64,000 nt of DNA from Pyrrhoderma lamaoense (taxonomy: Eukaryota > Basidiomycota > Agaricomycetes > Hymenochaetales > Hymenochaetaceae), in contig NBAZ01000039.1 in the NCBI GenBank assembly GCA_002794735.1, positions 1-64,000 on the forward strand, read 5' to 3'. Position 1 is the stretch's first letter, and the number at the start of each line of letters is the position of its first letter. Shown here piece by piece: positions 35,641 to 47,363 of this stretch. The translations under genes were made by a program, and so were the position numbers. Under the pieces are notes generated by a model that was not told the origin of the DNA, ran no database searches, and saw only the letters and a list, made by a program, of their open reading frames with translations.

Positions 35641-38600
35641 AATCAAGACCTCTAGAACCACTACCAGAATCTAGTCTACGTCCGAAACCAGTATCCCTGA
35701 GCCATTGAGAGCATGTCTGATGGAATCAACTCCGAGATTGCCGTCAATAAAATCATTAGAAAAATATGATTCCTGGAAATATTAGCAATTTGAAAATCAT
35801 CATGGTAAGAGCGATATATATTTCCTGATATACGCGAAGGTTCTTTCGGGTCATCAGAATGTCCATTACTTCTACTTCTTTTGGCCTTGATGTGCTGACA
35901 CGTGTTCTGATCCTCCCAAAATTTTATTATGAGACGTCTTCCCTTTGATTATTAGCAAATGGATTCCTACTAAGTTTACTATGTATTGTTTATACAGCCA
36001 GGTAACTCTTTCAATGGAAAACCTAGTACAGAGTAAATAAGAGAAATGTTTGTATATATTGAAGGCGCTTATATCACGGTCAAAGCAGTGTCACCGTATC
36101 TAGACGGATATTAACCCTGTTTTTAGTGGGTATTACGGACTAAGTAAGCGTCAACTTTTCTATCTGTACCATCCTAGTAGTCCTCTTTATTCGTAACAAC
36201 CTTTTTCTATTACTCGAACGTCATCGGATTTCCAACTCTTGCGAATTAGCTAAGAAGTCATATGGATAAAGGTAGTAGCAGCATACTGAGGGGTCTCTTC
36301 TACAATGCTAGTTTCTCCTGGGATGCTAGCATCACCTAGAGTAAAGCAAAATAGTGCTGTAACACAAGTGATAAAGCCCATATCTTCAACGGATATATCA
36401 AAGCTTCATAATATATGTCTTTGAAAGCTTCACATACTAAAGATAAATTTAGACACTATAGTTGATAGTAAAGTAGTCTGGTATTGTAACAAATAACATA
36501 ATAATTAGAGCTGCTAGCTAGCTCGTTTTTTAATTTAACTTGTAGAAATAGTATGATGTCGCATTACTTTCTCGATCCTAGTAGCTAGTTATCTACTTAC
36601 TAAAAGTATGTTAATCACACCAGGTGCTCGTTGAAAATAACATATACAATAATCGTATATATAATTTATTTTTCTCATTTATCTCATTACGGATTTTATA
36701 TAAATACTACCACTTTCGGTACGTGTTGTATTCGAAAGTAGCTTCAATATTGTCCCTCAAACTCTCAATCAGCATCAATGGAAGGCAATTTATCTCTGAC
36801 ATGTGTACCAAGAGTTCCCCTGAGTATCACCCTGGATCTGGCCTTTTACTTATCATGCAACGGGAGGAGAAACCCCCCCAAAATGACATCTTATACCATT
36901 CACGTGATCTAACCTACTCTTCACCACGTAAGGTCTGACACTTCCACGAAAGTCCTTCAACGCACGAGACATATCTTTAACATTTATCCTTAATCCGTAT
37001 GGTATGATTGAGCCCGTGGTGTGGGTGATACTAGTCCTAATACACTAGTAGAGAGCACAAAGGCCGCTATCCTCGTTGAACGTGAGATTAGAAATCCAGA
37101 AAATCGAATGATGTTAACTGGTTATGTATAGACTTGGCTCATCTTCGGAGTTACGGATCAGTCTTCATGATCTTCTTACACACCACTGCCGAGTCTTGAT
37201 ACCGCTGCATGTATCATTCATGTTTCTTCTAGACTTAATAGTAGGCGGTGTACATGCACATACACGTACCTGTACCTCATGGGTCAAAGAATAGTGAGAG
37301 AAAACTCTCATCATATACGTGTACATGGCATGTTCTTATTCTTCGTTCAAAAGACGTCTGTATAAAAAAAACGTTTATGACGGATTTAGACTAGCTCAGG
37401 CACGCCACTTTCTTGTACACTTCTGAGGTATGAATAACACCGGTTTTTTTAGAAGCGGAGCAGCTGTAACAACTGAGCGTCTATTAAGAGGTCTGGGCTT
37501 ATATTTTAGTGTGCAGGTTGATGAATATGTCTCTTGTAAATTTATTTGAGGATGGCGACCTTCGGATTTACGTTATTCGTCATTTGAAGCTTCTACGTGA
37601 CTTGGGCCTCATGGTCACATAGTCACATCATATAGAGTATCCAACGACGTTTCTCAAGATACTCTTCTCGAATCGCCATATAGAAAAGATAGATTATAGG
37701 AGTACACCAGTGTACCTTACCCTGAGAAAAGTAAATTTAAAAAATGATATGTTAATAAAAGTCTGTGCATCATTCAATCTTTACATTAATAAATCGGATT
37801 AAGTCTCCGTCAGAGTCTCATCAACGCTACTACATGTATATAGATTACAGATAATCTGAGATGACTACGTTAGAAGGTGGTTGTGCCGCACCTCTCGTCA
37901 AGATGAAGGTGACTTTCTGCTTTTACTACCTTTGGCATCACTTCCAGCTATATCTTGTAATATTGTGATAACGGAGTCAATTTCTTTGAAATATCGAATA
38001 TTCGCTGTTGGACCCCAATAGTATATCCCTTCTCTCCTATCAGACTTCGTCTGATTATCACAACTTCCGAATCGATCTGGTATATCGCGGTAATAAGTAT
38101 TTCAGCGGCCTTTTTCGACCCCCCCCCGCTTCTTACAATAGTTAGACTATGAAATGCCATGAATAACCAGATATTATACGCTGTTATAGTACTTTTACGT
38201 AGCATAAGGTACAGCATACCTTATAAGACTATCATTGTTTGATCAATAACTACTCAGGAGGGCTAGCATCGTTACTCCAGGCTTAATTTAAGAGGCAAGA
38301 AAAGATCTAACTTATTGTGTATATGCAGTTTCCCTGATATGCAAGCGGTCCTATCAGATCAGAAATCTAATATCATAGTCTTGGGCTACTAGTGGATAAA
38401 AAGCGGGGCTCTCAAGTACAACGAAAAATCGAAATCTCAACGGATATAGAGCTAAAACCCGTTAAACACGCTAAGACTCTGTTCTGAAAGTATGATTCTT
38501 CAGAAGAAGATATTAGAAGAGGGGTTACTTATTTATACAAGAGTATAAGATAGTCAAGCGTCAGTTTGCGATCAGTTCATTCATTAAAATCAAAAGCATG

Positions 38601-38823
38601 TTCTTCTACGGTGGAACGTGCTATCATACTGAATAGTTTCCGAAGTTAGTAGGTTTTCTTTTGCTTATGGATTTATAAATCATAAAACCATATATACTTC
38701 TAATCTAGCTCCTTTACTTATCAGTTTATCAGAAGGGGTGTTAGCTATCAGTCCCTTCAGAGTTTATGCGACAGTTAGAGTTGCTATATAGAAAGTAATG
38801 ATGATCATAACCGCTATTTGAGT
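35641..38823. other. 3.2 kb stretch without supported genes
   Basis: AT-rich. The open frames at 36624-36938 (+) and 37948-38217 (-) show no domain or array-family features. From about 38570 on it resembles the 3' flanks of Asn-rich array genes (compare 46740-46920), so its right end is a decayed copy of that unit. Confidence 0.4.
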
Positions 38824-38880
38824 TCTCCATTAGTGCTATCAGATTTATCACCGGTATTGGCAGTACTCTTTGCCTGGGTA
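38824..38880 (-). pseudogene. Relic of an Asn-rich array gene
   Basis: On the minus strand this reads TQAKSTANTGDKSDSTNG, the counterpart of TQAKNAYNTGINTGDNSG of the intact genes at 41397 and 46979. No start or long frame remains. Confidence 0.6.
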
Positions 38881-38989
38881 TATAGTATCTACGTCTCTTT
38901 AGCTGTTCTAGGAGTCGGTGCAGATCATGGTTTTCTGGCTCTCACATATGAAACTCCAGAATTACATGTGAGTCGTAGTATATAGCTCG

Positions 38990-39660
38990 TATAAGGATGA
39001 CGTAAATGTAAAGGGGATTCAGTTATCCAGGTTGGAAGGCCATATCAAAACGTACATAGAAAATTGTCTGTAGGATGTAGAGAACGGTACCCTTTCAGCA
39101 TTCCGTGTGTTCATACACACTTAATTTTGATGTTCACATTTATCGCTTCAGTAGCCTTTGGACCAAATTTACTCAATTTTGTCGTACAAGTTGCGGTTGT
39201 AATAATACATATACAGATTGACATACATGACGGGAAACTGAGTCTACTCGCACAGTGAGCTACCTTCATGATGATACCCGTAGAATGATGCTAGAAGGGG
39301 CATTCATAAGTTACTGAACTGAGCTCTATCAGATTTGAAGAGTCATCAGCGATCGACATTGTCGTTAGCTTACTAGTTCAGAGAACAGTCCTGAATGGCA
39401 ATGTCCAGAGATTATATAACATTCCCCATCTCCGATATATCGATGCCAATCTCCTAGAAAAGTATGGAAATTTTATGTTGTCCATAGGTTCTATCTCTAT
39501 GATAACGAGTGGCAAAAGTAGAATCACAGAGTCATGGGGTCAATGTGGTAGTACAAACGGACACTGTATAGGGGAAATAAAAATATAAGGAGTATAAATG
39601 GATTTGCTAGTAAATAACGCTGTTATAAAATTGGGTAGAACCATCACACTTCATCGCCTG
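38990..39660 (+). repeat. Direct duplication, copy 1 (partner 45790-46610)
   Basis: Shared, diverged blocks in the same order include GAAGGCCAT, GAACGGTA/GAGCCGTA, TTCATGATGATACCC/TTTCATGTTGATACCC and CAATGTCCAGA, leading into the GTCCTCATTCGC block next to an Asn-rich gene. No protein-coding potential survives. Confidence 0.6.
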
Positions 39661-39722
39661 TGTCGTCCTCATTCGCGCGATAACTGATAGCTTCCCGGTC
39701 TTGATATTAAGCTCAAGCTCAC

Positions 39723-40440
39723 TGTAGGACCAGCCAAGTGTTTGGCCGGTCGTAGTGCATTTATAATGCACTTTCTGACTCGCCCGGGAAGTCCATTTCT
39801 ACTACTCGGCCGCGCGCCTGTTTCATTTCTCTTACTATTTAGCTTCACTTTCTACTCTTACTCGAGGGTAGGGTTCGTTTATATGATCCTCTCGTTTCTG
39901 ATAGATTAAACCCATCGTCCAGTGGCATATAGCCACCTGGACGCCATGCTTTCCTTACTACCTACCCTTTATCTCGCGTCTTTGCTATATAAACCTCCAG
40001 ACTTGAGGCCGTAGGGAATCACTTAATTCCCAGCTACTCCTTTTGGTCACTATCTTTCTACCCCCGAGTATCTCTCTAATAGTCGCCTGTACTCTTTATC
40101 TACTGTGCTGCTTTATTAGTCTGTCCGGGCGCGCTTGTAACGCTTTGACCGTACTGCAAGTCGTCCAGATGGACTGAAATATATACACTTTTGCCACAAA
40201 CTACAGCCTCGGTCGGGGCTCTGTTCTATACGCTTCTACTACTTTTACTGGTCTGTGAAGTCTCAGCTCGCCTCAAGGTCTCTATCTTTCTCTACCGTCC
40301 GGCCGAAGTCGAGTTACTCGCTTTTTAGCCCTCAAATCTTAGCCTGAGCATCGTTTTTGGTGTAGGCAGACTCTAGACCCCACGTCCTCGCCACTAAATA
40401 CGACACGAAGGTCAAAATCTGACCAAAAGTCTAGTTCTCA
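39723..40440 (-). mobile_element. Solo LTR-like element with 4-base target duplication
   Basis: 718 bases bounded by TG...CA and flanked by TCAC at 39719-39722 and 40441-40444. The related stretch near 46620 reads AAACTCACACTATTCG with no insert, which is an empty site. The element at 51133-51871 is the same family in the opposite orientation. There are no terminal inverted repeats beyond the TG/CA ends and no coding sequence, as expected for a solo LTR. Confidence 0.85.
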
Positions 40441-41113
40441 TCACACTATTCGATGACCGGACTTGTATAGAGTAAATTTTTAAATGATGTAGATTCTGAA
40501 CACGCCAAACCCTCGAATTTGTTATCGATCGATACAGACGAAATCTCGCAAACAAAAGATATTGTACAGAATTATATGATACATAATGGTAGCTTGTGAG
40601 TGATTCATCGACTTCGGAAGTATGGTCTTCTACACCAAGGCGTATCATCATACTGGACAGTTACGATTGTAAGCGAAAAACTGGTATTTATGAACTTATA
40701 GCTCACAGTACATGTCTTAGTTTAGAAATCCATCTCCCTTCAATATCAATATGAAACAAGGTGATCGTTGATATTCTCTTTAGAAGCACTAGAGTATATA
40801 AAGATCTGTATACGATCTAATGTAGTATGTTACATACCGGAGTGGTAATTGCAGAACTAGGAAGATTGGACATCTCCGTTAATGTTACCGGAGCTATCGC
40901 CGGTATTGACACCAGTGTTGTAAGCATTCTTTGCTTGTGTAGTGTTGTTGTTAGTGAGATTATTTGTAGTATTGATAGAGTTGTTCTTGGAATCAGTGTA
41001 GATTGTGTTCGTTTGCTGGCCAGAATGTGATTAATATATGTACCTATTGTGACACTACCCGCAGTAATGGTAGTGCCATTATAGTTGAACGAAGGACCCC
41101 TATTGTTTGCCAT
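40441..41113 (-). repeat. Inverted duplication, left arm (right arm 41397-42120)
   Basis: The arm holds gene 10 and its 3' flank, and matches the right arm in reverse complement almost base for base over long stretches, for example around GTATCATCATACTGGACAGT. Similarity continues past the LTR-like insert to about 39600, so the insert entered one arm after or without the duplication. The loop between the arms is 283 bases and holds the two divergent promoters. Confidence 0.88.
40857..41113 (-). pseudogene. Small Asn-rich gene 10, frame broken
   Basis: Minus strand. The frame from ATG at 41113 reads MANNRGPSFNYNGTTITAG and GTYIN as in gene 12, then leaves the family frame; the expected SGQQTN, NTTNNLTNNN, TQAKNAYNTG and GDVQSS all follow in another frame up to TAG at 40857-40859. 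One extra base after ATTAA (about 41030) would restore it. As written it would make a chimeric protein ending at 40817. Either a pseudogene or a base-call error; the sister gene 11 in the other arm is intact. Confidence 0.65.
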
Positions 41114-41224
41114 TGCAACGGTTTATTACAATATTTGGACAGTGGTGTCGTAACACCAGAAGAACACTTTTGAGAGTATCTCCTTTCGTAAAAGACACGG
41201 GAGGTTTGTGCTTACCTGAAGCCT

Positions 41225-41300
41225 TAGAAATTTCCCATCCATACCAACCCTATAGTCACATGAGGATAGGAAGTTTCCGCGGATCTAGGTAGTTATAATT
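41225..41300 (+). promoter_or_regulatory. Upstream element and TATA box of gene 11
   Basis: GGAAGTTTCCGCGG at 41269-41282 is followed 11 bases later by TATAATT at 41294-41300, 97 bases before the ATG. A second GAAATTTC lies at 41227-41234 and could serve the divergent gene 10. GGAAGTTTCC fits nGAAnnTTCn, the heat-shock-factor half-site pair. Confidence 0.55.
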
Positions 41301-41396
41301 TTCCCATGTCTTATCACAGAAAGAAATATTCTCAACAGTATTCTTCTGGCATAACGGCGGTTACTCAAGTTATCAAATTTAAACCAAGCAGTTTCA

Positions 41397-41660
41397 ATGG
41401 GTGTTACTGTCCACTATAATGCCCCGTGTAGTGGCCCTAGCGTTATTGCGAATAGTATTACATTTGAAACATTCACCGTTTTCGGGTCACATTCTGGCCA
41501 GCAAACGAACACAATCTACACTGATTCCAAGAACAACTCTATCAATACTACAAATAATCTCACTAACAACAACACTACACAAGCAAAGAATGCTTACAAC
41601 ACTGGTGTCAGTACCGGCGATAGCTCCGGTAGCATTAACGGAGATGTCCAATCTTCCTAG
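41397..41660 (+). CDS. Small Asn-rich protein 11 (87 aa, array family, long Asn type)
   Basis: Single exon, 87 residues, intact. Begins MGVTVHYNAPCSG, continues with ITFETFTVFG, then the conserved SGQQTNTIYTDSKNNSINTT, NNLTNNNTTQAKNAYNTGVS, TGDSSGSINGDVQSS. From SGQQTN onward it is nearly identical to gene 12 and to the out-of-frame part of gene 10, while the N-terminal third differs. That is an unusual pattern: variable N-terminus, conserved C-terminus. No signal peptide. Divergently paired with gene 10 across 283 bases. Function unknown. Confidence 0.74.
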   Translation: MGVTVHYNAPCSGPSVIANSITFETFTVFGSHSGQQTNTIYTDSKNNSINTTNNLTNNNTTQAKNAYNTGVSTGDSSGSINGDVQSS

Positions 41661-42120
41661 TTCTGCAATTACCACTCCGGTATGTAACATACTACATTAG
41701 ATCGTATACAGATCTTTATATACTCTAGTGCTCCCAAAGAGAATATCAACGATCACCTTGTTTCATATTGATATTGAAGGGAGATAGATTTCTAAACTAA
41801 GACATGTACTGTGAGCTATAAGTTCATAAATACCAGTTTTTCGCTTACAATCGTAACTGTCCAGTATGATGATACGCCTTGGTGTAGAAGACCATACTTC
41901 CGAAGTCGATGAATCGTTCACAAAAGTCATCAATGTATCGTATAATTCTGTACAATATTTATTATTTACGAGAATTCATCTGAATTGATCGATGTCAGAT
42001 TCGAGGGCGTGTTCAGAATCAACATCATTTAATCATTTACTCTATAATCAAGACCAGTGAGCTATCAGTAGTCGCGCGAATGAGGACGACACAGGCGATA
42101 AAGAGTGATGGTTCTACCCA
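41397..42120 (+). repeat. Inverted duplication, right arm
   Basis: Reverse complement of 40441-41113 and, beyond a small deletion near 42060, of the sequence left of the LTR-like element (GTCCTCATTCGCGCGA). The deletion has removed the bases that correspond to the element's insertion site. Confidence 0.85.
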
Positions 42121-42309
42121 GTCTCATAATAGCGCTACCCACTAGCAAATACATACTCAAGAATACGTGAGTAATGGTAATGATGATCACTTTAATATCC
42201 TGTAGTGGATATTCGGGTACTGTGAAGACTGACGTAAATCTTATGTAACGTGAGACTTCTGAGAATAACTGCGCTCATAAGTAAATTTCTGTGATTGCAG
42301 CCGTGATCA

Positions 42310-42990
42310 TGTAATCTGTAAATTGCAAAGCAGCACTGACCATTCCAGAAGAATCAAAGCAAGGACAGTACATGTACATGACGATCACCGCCATGTATCA
42401 ACAAGAACAATTCATGAACGTAAATCGAAGTACAAACTAAACTTCTGGGACCAAGATACATCAAGAAACGCTTCAATAACAGGAAAAAACGGTGTAAACT
42501 CAGTGTGTACAAGAGTTTGACTACAAACGTCCAGGATAAACCAGATCCCAGTAGTAGTAGTGATGTGTATGGGGCTCATGGGAATAGTCCTGGATCTCCG
42601 TAGCTGATCCGATTCTAGACTGTATTAACCACCATCGTCCAGTTTTCTGGGGCTCTGATCGCTGCTTTTGAGATGACGATTCTGGTCAGTTGTAGATAGA
42701 ATGTTCCCCGTAGCTTTACTGATGTGGCAAGACTAATTTCATATCCGTCGTAAGTTAAGTGTCACAATACAATAGTATTGTAGATAAGGTCTAACAGAAT
42801 CTTGGAGAGAGAAACATAAGCCATAATCGCATAGATCTGCAGAGTTGCTTCATGAATGGAAGATTGGCCGTAAATTAGAAGCAGGGAAGTTATGATTTTT
42901 ATGGTAAAGAGTAAGGAAACTTACACGATATCAGGAAAGAATCAGGCACAATCGATAAATGGCGAAACACAGGGGTGCACGGCGATGTGA
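42310..42990 (+). repeat. Segmental duplication, partial copy C
   Basis: Matches pieces of copies A and B on both sides of the place where their small gene lies (for example CGATTCTAGACTGTATTA, then GGAAGATTGG...GTAAAGAGTAAGG), but the gene itself is absent. Confidence 0.7.
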
Positions 42991-44629
42991 CTGAATGATT
43001 GTAAAAAATAGATCACATAGAGGCTTAAAGCGACGAGTAACTAAGATCCATATGTAACCATCCTCATATACACTAGACAAACTCGTCGATTTGCCCAGTA
43101 AGCCTATAGTTCAAGCCTATTGTGCATCCATATATTTCAGTTAAATCGATTCATGATAACGGAGCAATAATCCCTCAGAAGTCTCACGAGAAAATTGTGC
43201 ATTTGTGACATCCTAAGCTCTATCGTAAACATTGTTTATCGGAGAAATTTAGTACAAAAATAGACGCTTATCATGAACGCGTCGGGATGAGAGCTTACTC
43301 CCAATATTCTTTGACCTGTACGGTACAATCACGGTATACCACCTGCTGATATGCCTAGGACAAACGTGTGTGGTAGTATCAAACATCAGCCGCAGTGTGC
43401 ACGAGGACCATAGAGATTGATTGTGTCCCGGAAGTCATGATAACTCATGGCACAGTTAAACGTCATCACTCGATTCTCTAGGCCCCTGAAGCATGCTTGG
43501 AAGTGTTGATTTTTATTGCTATTAAAGACCATTTTGAAGAGCTCTACTAGTGAGCTAGGACCAATATCATCTACATTGCAGCTTTGATTATACTATACGG
43601 ACCAAAGATGAATTATTATAAGCCAAGGGGAGCGGAGAAACCCTGAAAATAGTGTCGGATCTTATGAAAGTGAAGGGAAGGATAGATCACGTACGAGTAA
43701 CAGATAATGGCATCTGGGAGTCCCCTCTCGTCATAAAAACAAAGGGATAGATGCAGGGTGATACTCGGGGAAAATACTGGCGTACATGTCAAGATTTAGG
43801 TAGGTATTCCATTGATGTTGATCGTGCATCTTGAGAACTTAGTCTGAGATCATCTTTGAATACAATACCTATCGGTCATAATCAACTAAACTATGTTTTT
43901 GCTTGAAAATGATTCATAATCAGATTATTGAGAAAAAACTATTGCATATATTATTACCGTGTTGGTTGATTTCGACTAGCAACTTGGGTTAGGAGCATAC
44001 TCTTAGTATGTGAAGGCCACAAAAGACTGAGACGCTACCCAAATGAGTTTGCACTCATACACGTCAAGGATTAAATGTGTTTACCTATAACAGTGCAGTA
44101 TCAACTACATAATCTCCGCAAACTAAAGTTAAAAAAGGGGGCTAACCAACGGCTTTATACATACTATTACTTGTTTACAGTATCACTACTTCACTTTATT
44201 CAGATTGTTATCTATAGTAGTATTCATTACCTTCATAAGCATGAAGATAATATAGGTCTCTATCACAATGTCTTTACTTTAATATATTGATTATAGTGAC
44301 CTGAGCGAAGCTAGCATTGTGACCGACTCTGTACACGAAAGTACAGTAAAGAGAAACTCATTTATATTTGACGATAACAAGACACATAGCAGCTAACAAA
44401 CCTGTAAGCGAAGTCGAAGTTGTGGTCATATCAATGGCCCGGAGGAACTTACACGTACATCAGGAAAACTATATTTCTCTAATCGTATTGGTTTCGTAAA
44501 TGCCATAATCATCAGTGATCATCTATTTTAGCATGATTTTATCGATGGAGTCTACTAGGCATGAGCTCATTGGCTCAGGATTATGATTCTCGTACATAGG
44601 CTAGACTCTACTATAATTTTAGAGACTCT
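42991..44629. other. Spacer, nothing recognised
   Basis: About 1.6 kb, AT-rich. The frame at 44075-44290 has no recognisable content. Confidence 0.35.
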
Positions 44630-44636
44630 GGTTTGA

Positions 44637-44643
44637 TATAAAG
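44637..44643 (+). promoter_or_regulatory. TATA box of small gene 13
   Basis: TATAAAG within GGTTTGATATAAAG, 86 bases before the ATG. Confidence 0.5.
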
Positions 44644-44728
44644 TGGACCAGTTGAGAGCGAATACTATCAGCAGTCCCTGCTACAGAAACTCCTTACAAC
44701 TATACAGCCGCTACACTACACTGTCATC

Positions 44729-44941
44729 ATGCCGATGAATAACAATGGCAATGGCGCTGTGAACGTCGGGCGTTACAACGATGTTGGGGGCAACCAAGTG
44801 AACAACTATGATAAACGCGTTGTAAACAAAAACGGTGTCAGAAACTACAACGGAGACCAAGTAAACGCAAAGAATGTCGCAAACGGTATAGTTAAAGGTA
44901 AAAACAATGTCCATAACGATGGAAATTTCAACTTTTCCTAG
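44729..44941 (+). CDS. Small Asn-rich protein 13 (70 aa, array family)
   Basis: Single exon, 70 residues. Head MPMNNNGNGAVNVGRYNDV then GGNQVNN, a second NGDQVNAKNVANG segment, and the end NVHNDGNFNFS. Core and ending follow the family; the protein is more basic than gene 9 (KRVVNKNGVR). It is the inverted sister of gene 9, and the proteins have diverged far more than the flanks, which is worth noting. No signal peptide; function unknown. Confidence 0.72.
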   Translation: MPMNNNGNGAVNVGRYNDVGGNQVNNYDKRVVNKNGVRNYNGDQVNAKNVANGIVKGKNNVHNDGNFNFS

Positions 44942-45265
44942 TATAGCTTCGACTCGCTGGTATGTTCTGTATGATTCTCTATGTCTACAATTGCTGCTTA
45001 TTAACGAGTATTTCCTATTTTCAGAGTTGAAAGCATTATACTGGTATTGAAAGGAACTGGATAACAAGATCGAATAAAGGTATTTCGACCTATAAGTCTA
45101 AGTGTAGGGGCCCTTAACTAACTCTAATATGAATTAATATGAATTGGTTGAAACTTTCCGATATGATGGTTGTGGCGTGCTGCTGTAGGAGAGAATGTTT
45201 CGGTTTAGATGAATATATGTTTACGAGATTCTATGTCTGTTGTTTGTAAATTTGTGAGTGAGATA

Positions 45266-45789
45266 TATGTTCAGTGAATCACTTAAAAGCCGGATGTAGC
45301 AACTTGAAGCGCATGATCCTCGACTCAGAGGCTGGTGGCTATGATTGACAAGGGTATTGCCTGGGGAAAAACTACATACTTTTGTGGAAGTTCTGAATGT
45401 CACACTATCATCAGTAATCAAAACGCTTGCAAGTTTGCGTATATGATGATCGACGAATAAATCTAAGATTTAAGCTACTTGAAAAAGGAGATTTTTATAC
45501 ACAACCTAAGAACCTTGTTAGATAGATAATCAGTATCACAGAATGATAATCCTCTCTTCTCTTTTTCTTCCTCAGTTCAAAGGCACATGATGTACCGTCT
45601 CTTTATAATGTGGAAATATGGATTATCGTATCATCTGAAGACTTCTTGAAATTGTCTGGGGCGACACAGATAAAATGGAGATGACCCAGCAATTCTCTTC
45701 CGACTCCACCTGCCACCCACTTTTACAAAGTAGTCCTCTCACGTTTCGTATCTCTCTATCCATGAATCTGGTATATACTTGATGAAGGA
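45266..45789. other. Spacer, nothing recognised
   Basis: About 0.5 kb; no feature supported. Confidence 0.35.
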
Positions 45790-46610
45790 TGCGTTGTAAG
45801 CTAAACTATTGAGGTTAGAAGGCCATGTATTGCAACATACATGGCAAAGTACATGGCAAAGAGTGTGCAGGACGTTGAGAGCCGTATCATTCAAGCAGCC
45901 GGTGAGTTCAGATACATTCCGTTTTGATGTAGTACATTTCTCAATGCAGTAATAGCTATTGAACCAACTTCACACGTACGGAAAACGGTTGCAGCCGTAC
46001 ATATTGACGCGCACGTTGGTTTAACTCGGGATGCTGAGGCATACCTACATTGTGAACTACTTTCATGTTGATACCCATAATCAATCAGAAGGAACATTAG
46101 TCACTTACTGCACCGATTCCAACAAGCTTGAAGGATTATCAGCGATAGTAAATGTCGAAAACTCGCTACTTCTGTGAACACACTAAGAGACAATGTCCAG
46201 AAACGACCTATACTTTTCCCCGTCTCCAGCTGGATTTTTCCATATTACACAAAGCAAACAAACGACTCATCTTCGTCCTCTTGAACACTGCCACCCTCAT
46301 ACCTACTATGCAAAGCGTGAAAACTGCTTGTTATCTATGAGTTCCATTCTATGAATTTGAGCAGAAAAATATACTCACAGAATAATGAGGCTGGCGTAGT
46401 AGTACAAACGGACACCGTAGGGAAGAGATAAAAATAAAAATAGCTCATATGAACCTGATGTCTGATACAAATCACTATTGTCCGCATGAAAGGCCTGAAT
46501 AGACATGCTGTGACTAGAGCTATTCTAAACCAGCTAGAACCTTTGTTAAACCTTTGTTCATCATGGCCCATGACGTCCTCATTCGCACAACCACTGATAG
46601 TTCCCCAGTC
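45790..46610 (+). repeat. Direct duplication, copy 2 (partner 38990-39660)
   Basis: Diverged copy that leads, through the GACGTCCTCATTCGC block, to gene 12 in the same layout as copy 1 leads to gene 10. It lacks the LTR-like insert, so it gives the empty site near 46620. Confidence 0.6.
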
Positions 46611-46978
46611 TTGATCTGAATCTCAAACTCACACTATTCGATTGCTGGATTTGTATAAAGTAAACTTTTCAATAATATGGATTCTCACAAACAATAATCA
46701 CGATACATAAACGAGAGGAAGTGTGTATTTCACCGATTTGCATCGGAAGCATGATCACGGTAGAGCGTGTCATCTTACTGAACACTTCTAAGAGTCAGTG
46801 AACAAATATTGTTTTTGGATTTATAGTTCACAGTACCATGTCTAGCTTTGCAATCTATCTCCCTAAAATATCAAAATGAACTGAGTTGATCGTTGCCATA
46901 CTCTATTAAAGTAATAGTAGTGTAAGATTTTATAGAATAGAAAGCTCAATGGAACATACCGGAGTGGTAGTTGCAGAA

Positions 46979-47254
46979 CTAGGAAGATTTGACATCTCCG
47001 CTAATGTTTCCGGAGTTGTCACCAGTATTGATACCAGTATTGTAAGCATTCTTTGCTTGTGTATTGTTATTATTAGTGAGATTATTAGTAGTGTTGATAG
47101 AGTCGTTCTTGGAATCGGTGTAGATTGCGTTCGTTTGCTGGCCAGAAAAAGAGGCGTAATTGGTGTATGTACCAATTGTGATGCTCTTCGCAATAATGCT
47201 GGTGCCACTCCACGAGCCATTATAGTTGACAGTAGCACCTGTAGTGTCTGACAT
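46979..47254 (-). CDS. Small Asn-rich protein 12 (91 aa, array family, long Asn type)
   Basis: Single exon on the minus strand, 91 residues. Head MSDTTGATVNYNGSWSGTS, then SITIGTYTNYASFSGQQTN, NSINTT-like NDSINTTNNL, NTQAKNAYNTGINTGD and NSGNISGDVKSS. It is the intact counterpart of the broken gene 10 and shares the C-terminal two thirds with gene 11. The KNAYNTGINTGD segment also recurs in gene 14. Function unknown. Confidence 0.75.
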   Translation of the reverse strand: MSDTTGATVNYNGSWSGTSIIAKSITIGTYTNYASFSGQQTNAIYTDSKNDSINTTNNLTNNNNTQAKNAYNTGINTGDNSGNISGDVKSS

Positions 47255-47339
47255 TATAGCGGCTTATCGTAGCAACTTGAGTAATTGTCGTTATGCCAGA
47301 AGAATACTGTTGATAACATTGTGATAAGACATGGGAAAA

Positions 47340-47363
47340 TTATATAGATCCGCGGAAACTTCC
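47340..47363 (-). promoter_or_regulatory. Upstream element and TATA box of gene 12
   Basis: On the minus strand GGAAGTTTCCGCGG (47363-47350) is followed by TATATAA (47346-47340), 86 bases before the ATG. Compared with gene 11 six bases between the two elements are missing. Confidence 0.55.

Larger units (their letters stand above)
44630..45265 (+). repeat. Inverted duplication, arm 2 (arm 1: 35010-35640)
   Basis: Contains gene 13 with promoter and 3' flank; the flank matches the reverse complement of the sequence downstream of gene 9. Confidence 0.75.

Noticed and set aside
40827..41030. Plus-strand frame over gene 10 (and its copy over gene 11 and gene 12)
   Set aside because: It recurs only because the underlying genes are duplicated; it is an antisense shadow with no start context of its own.
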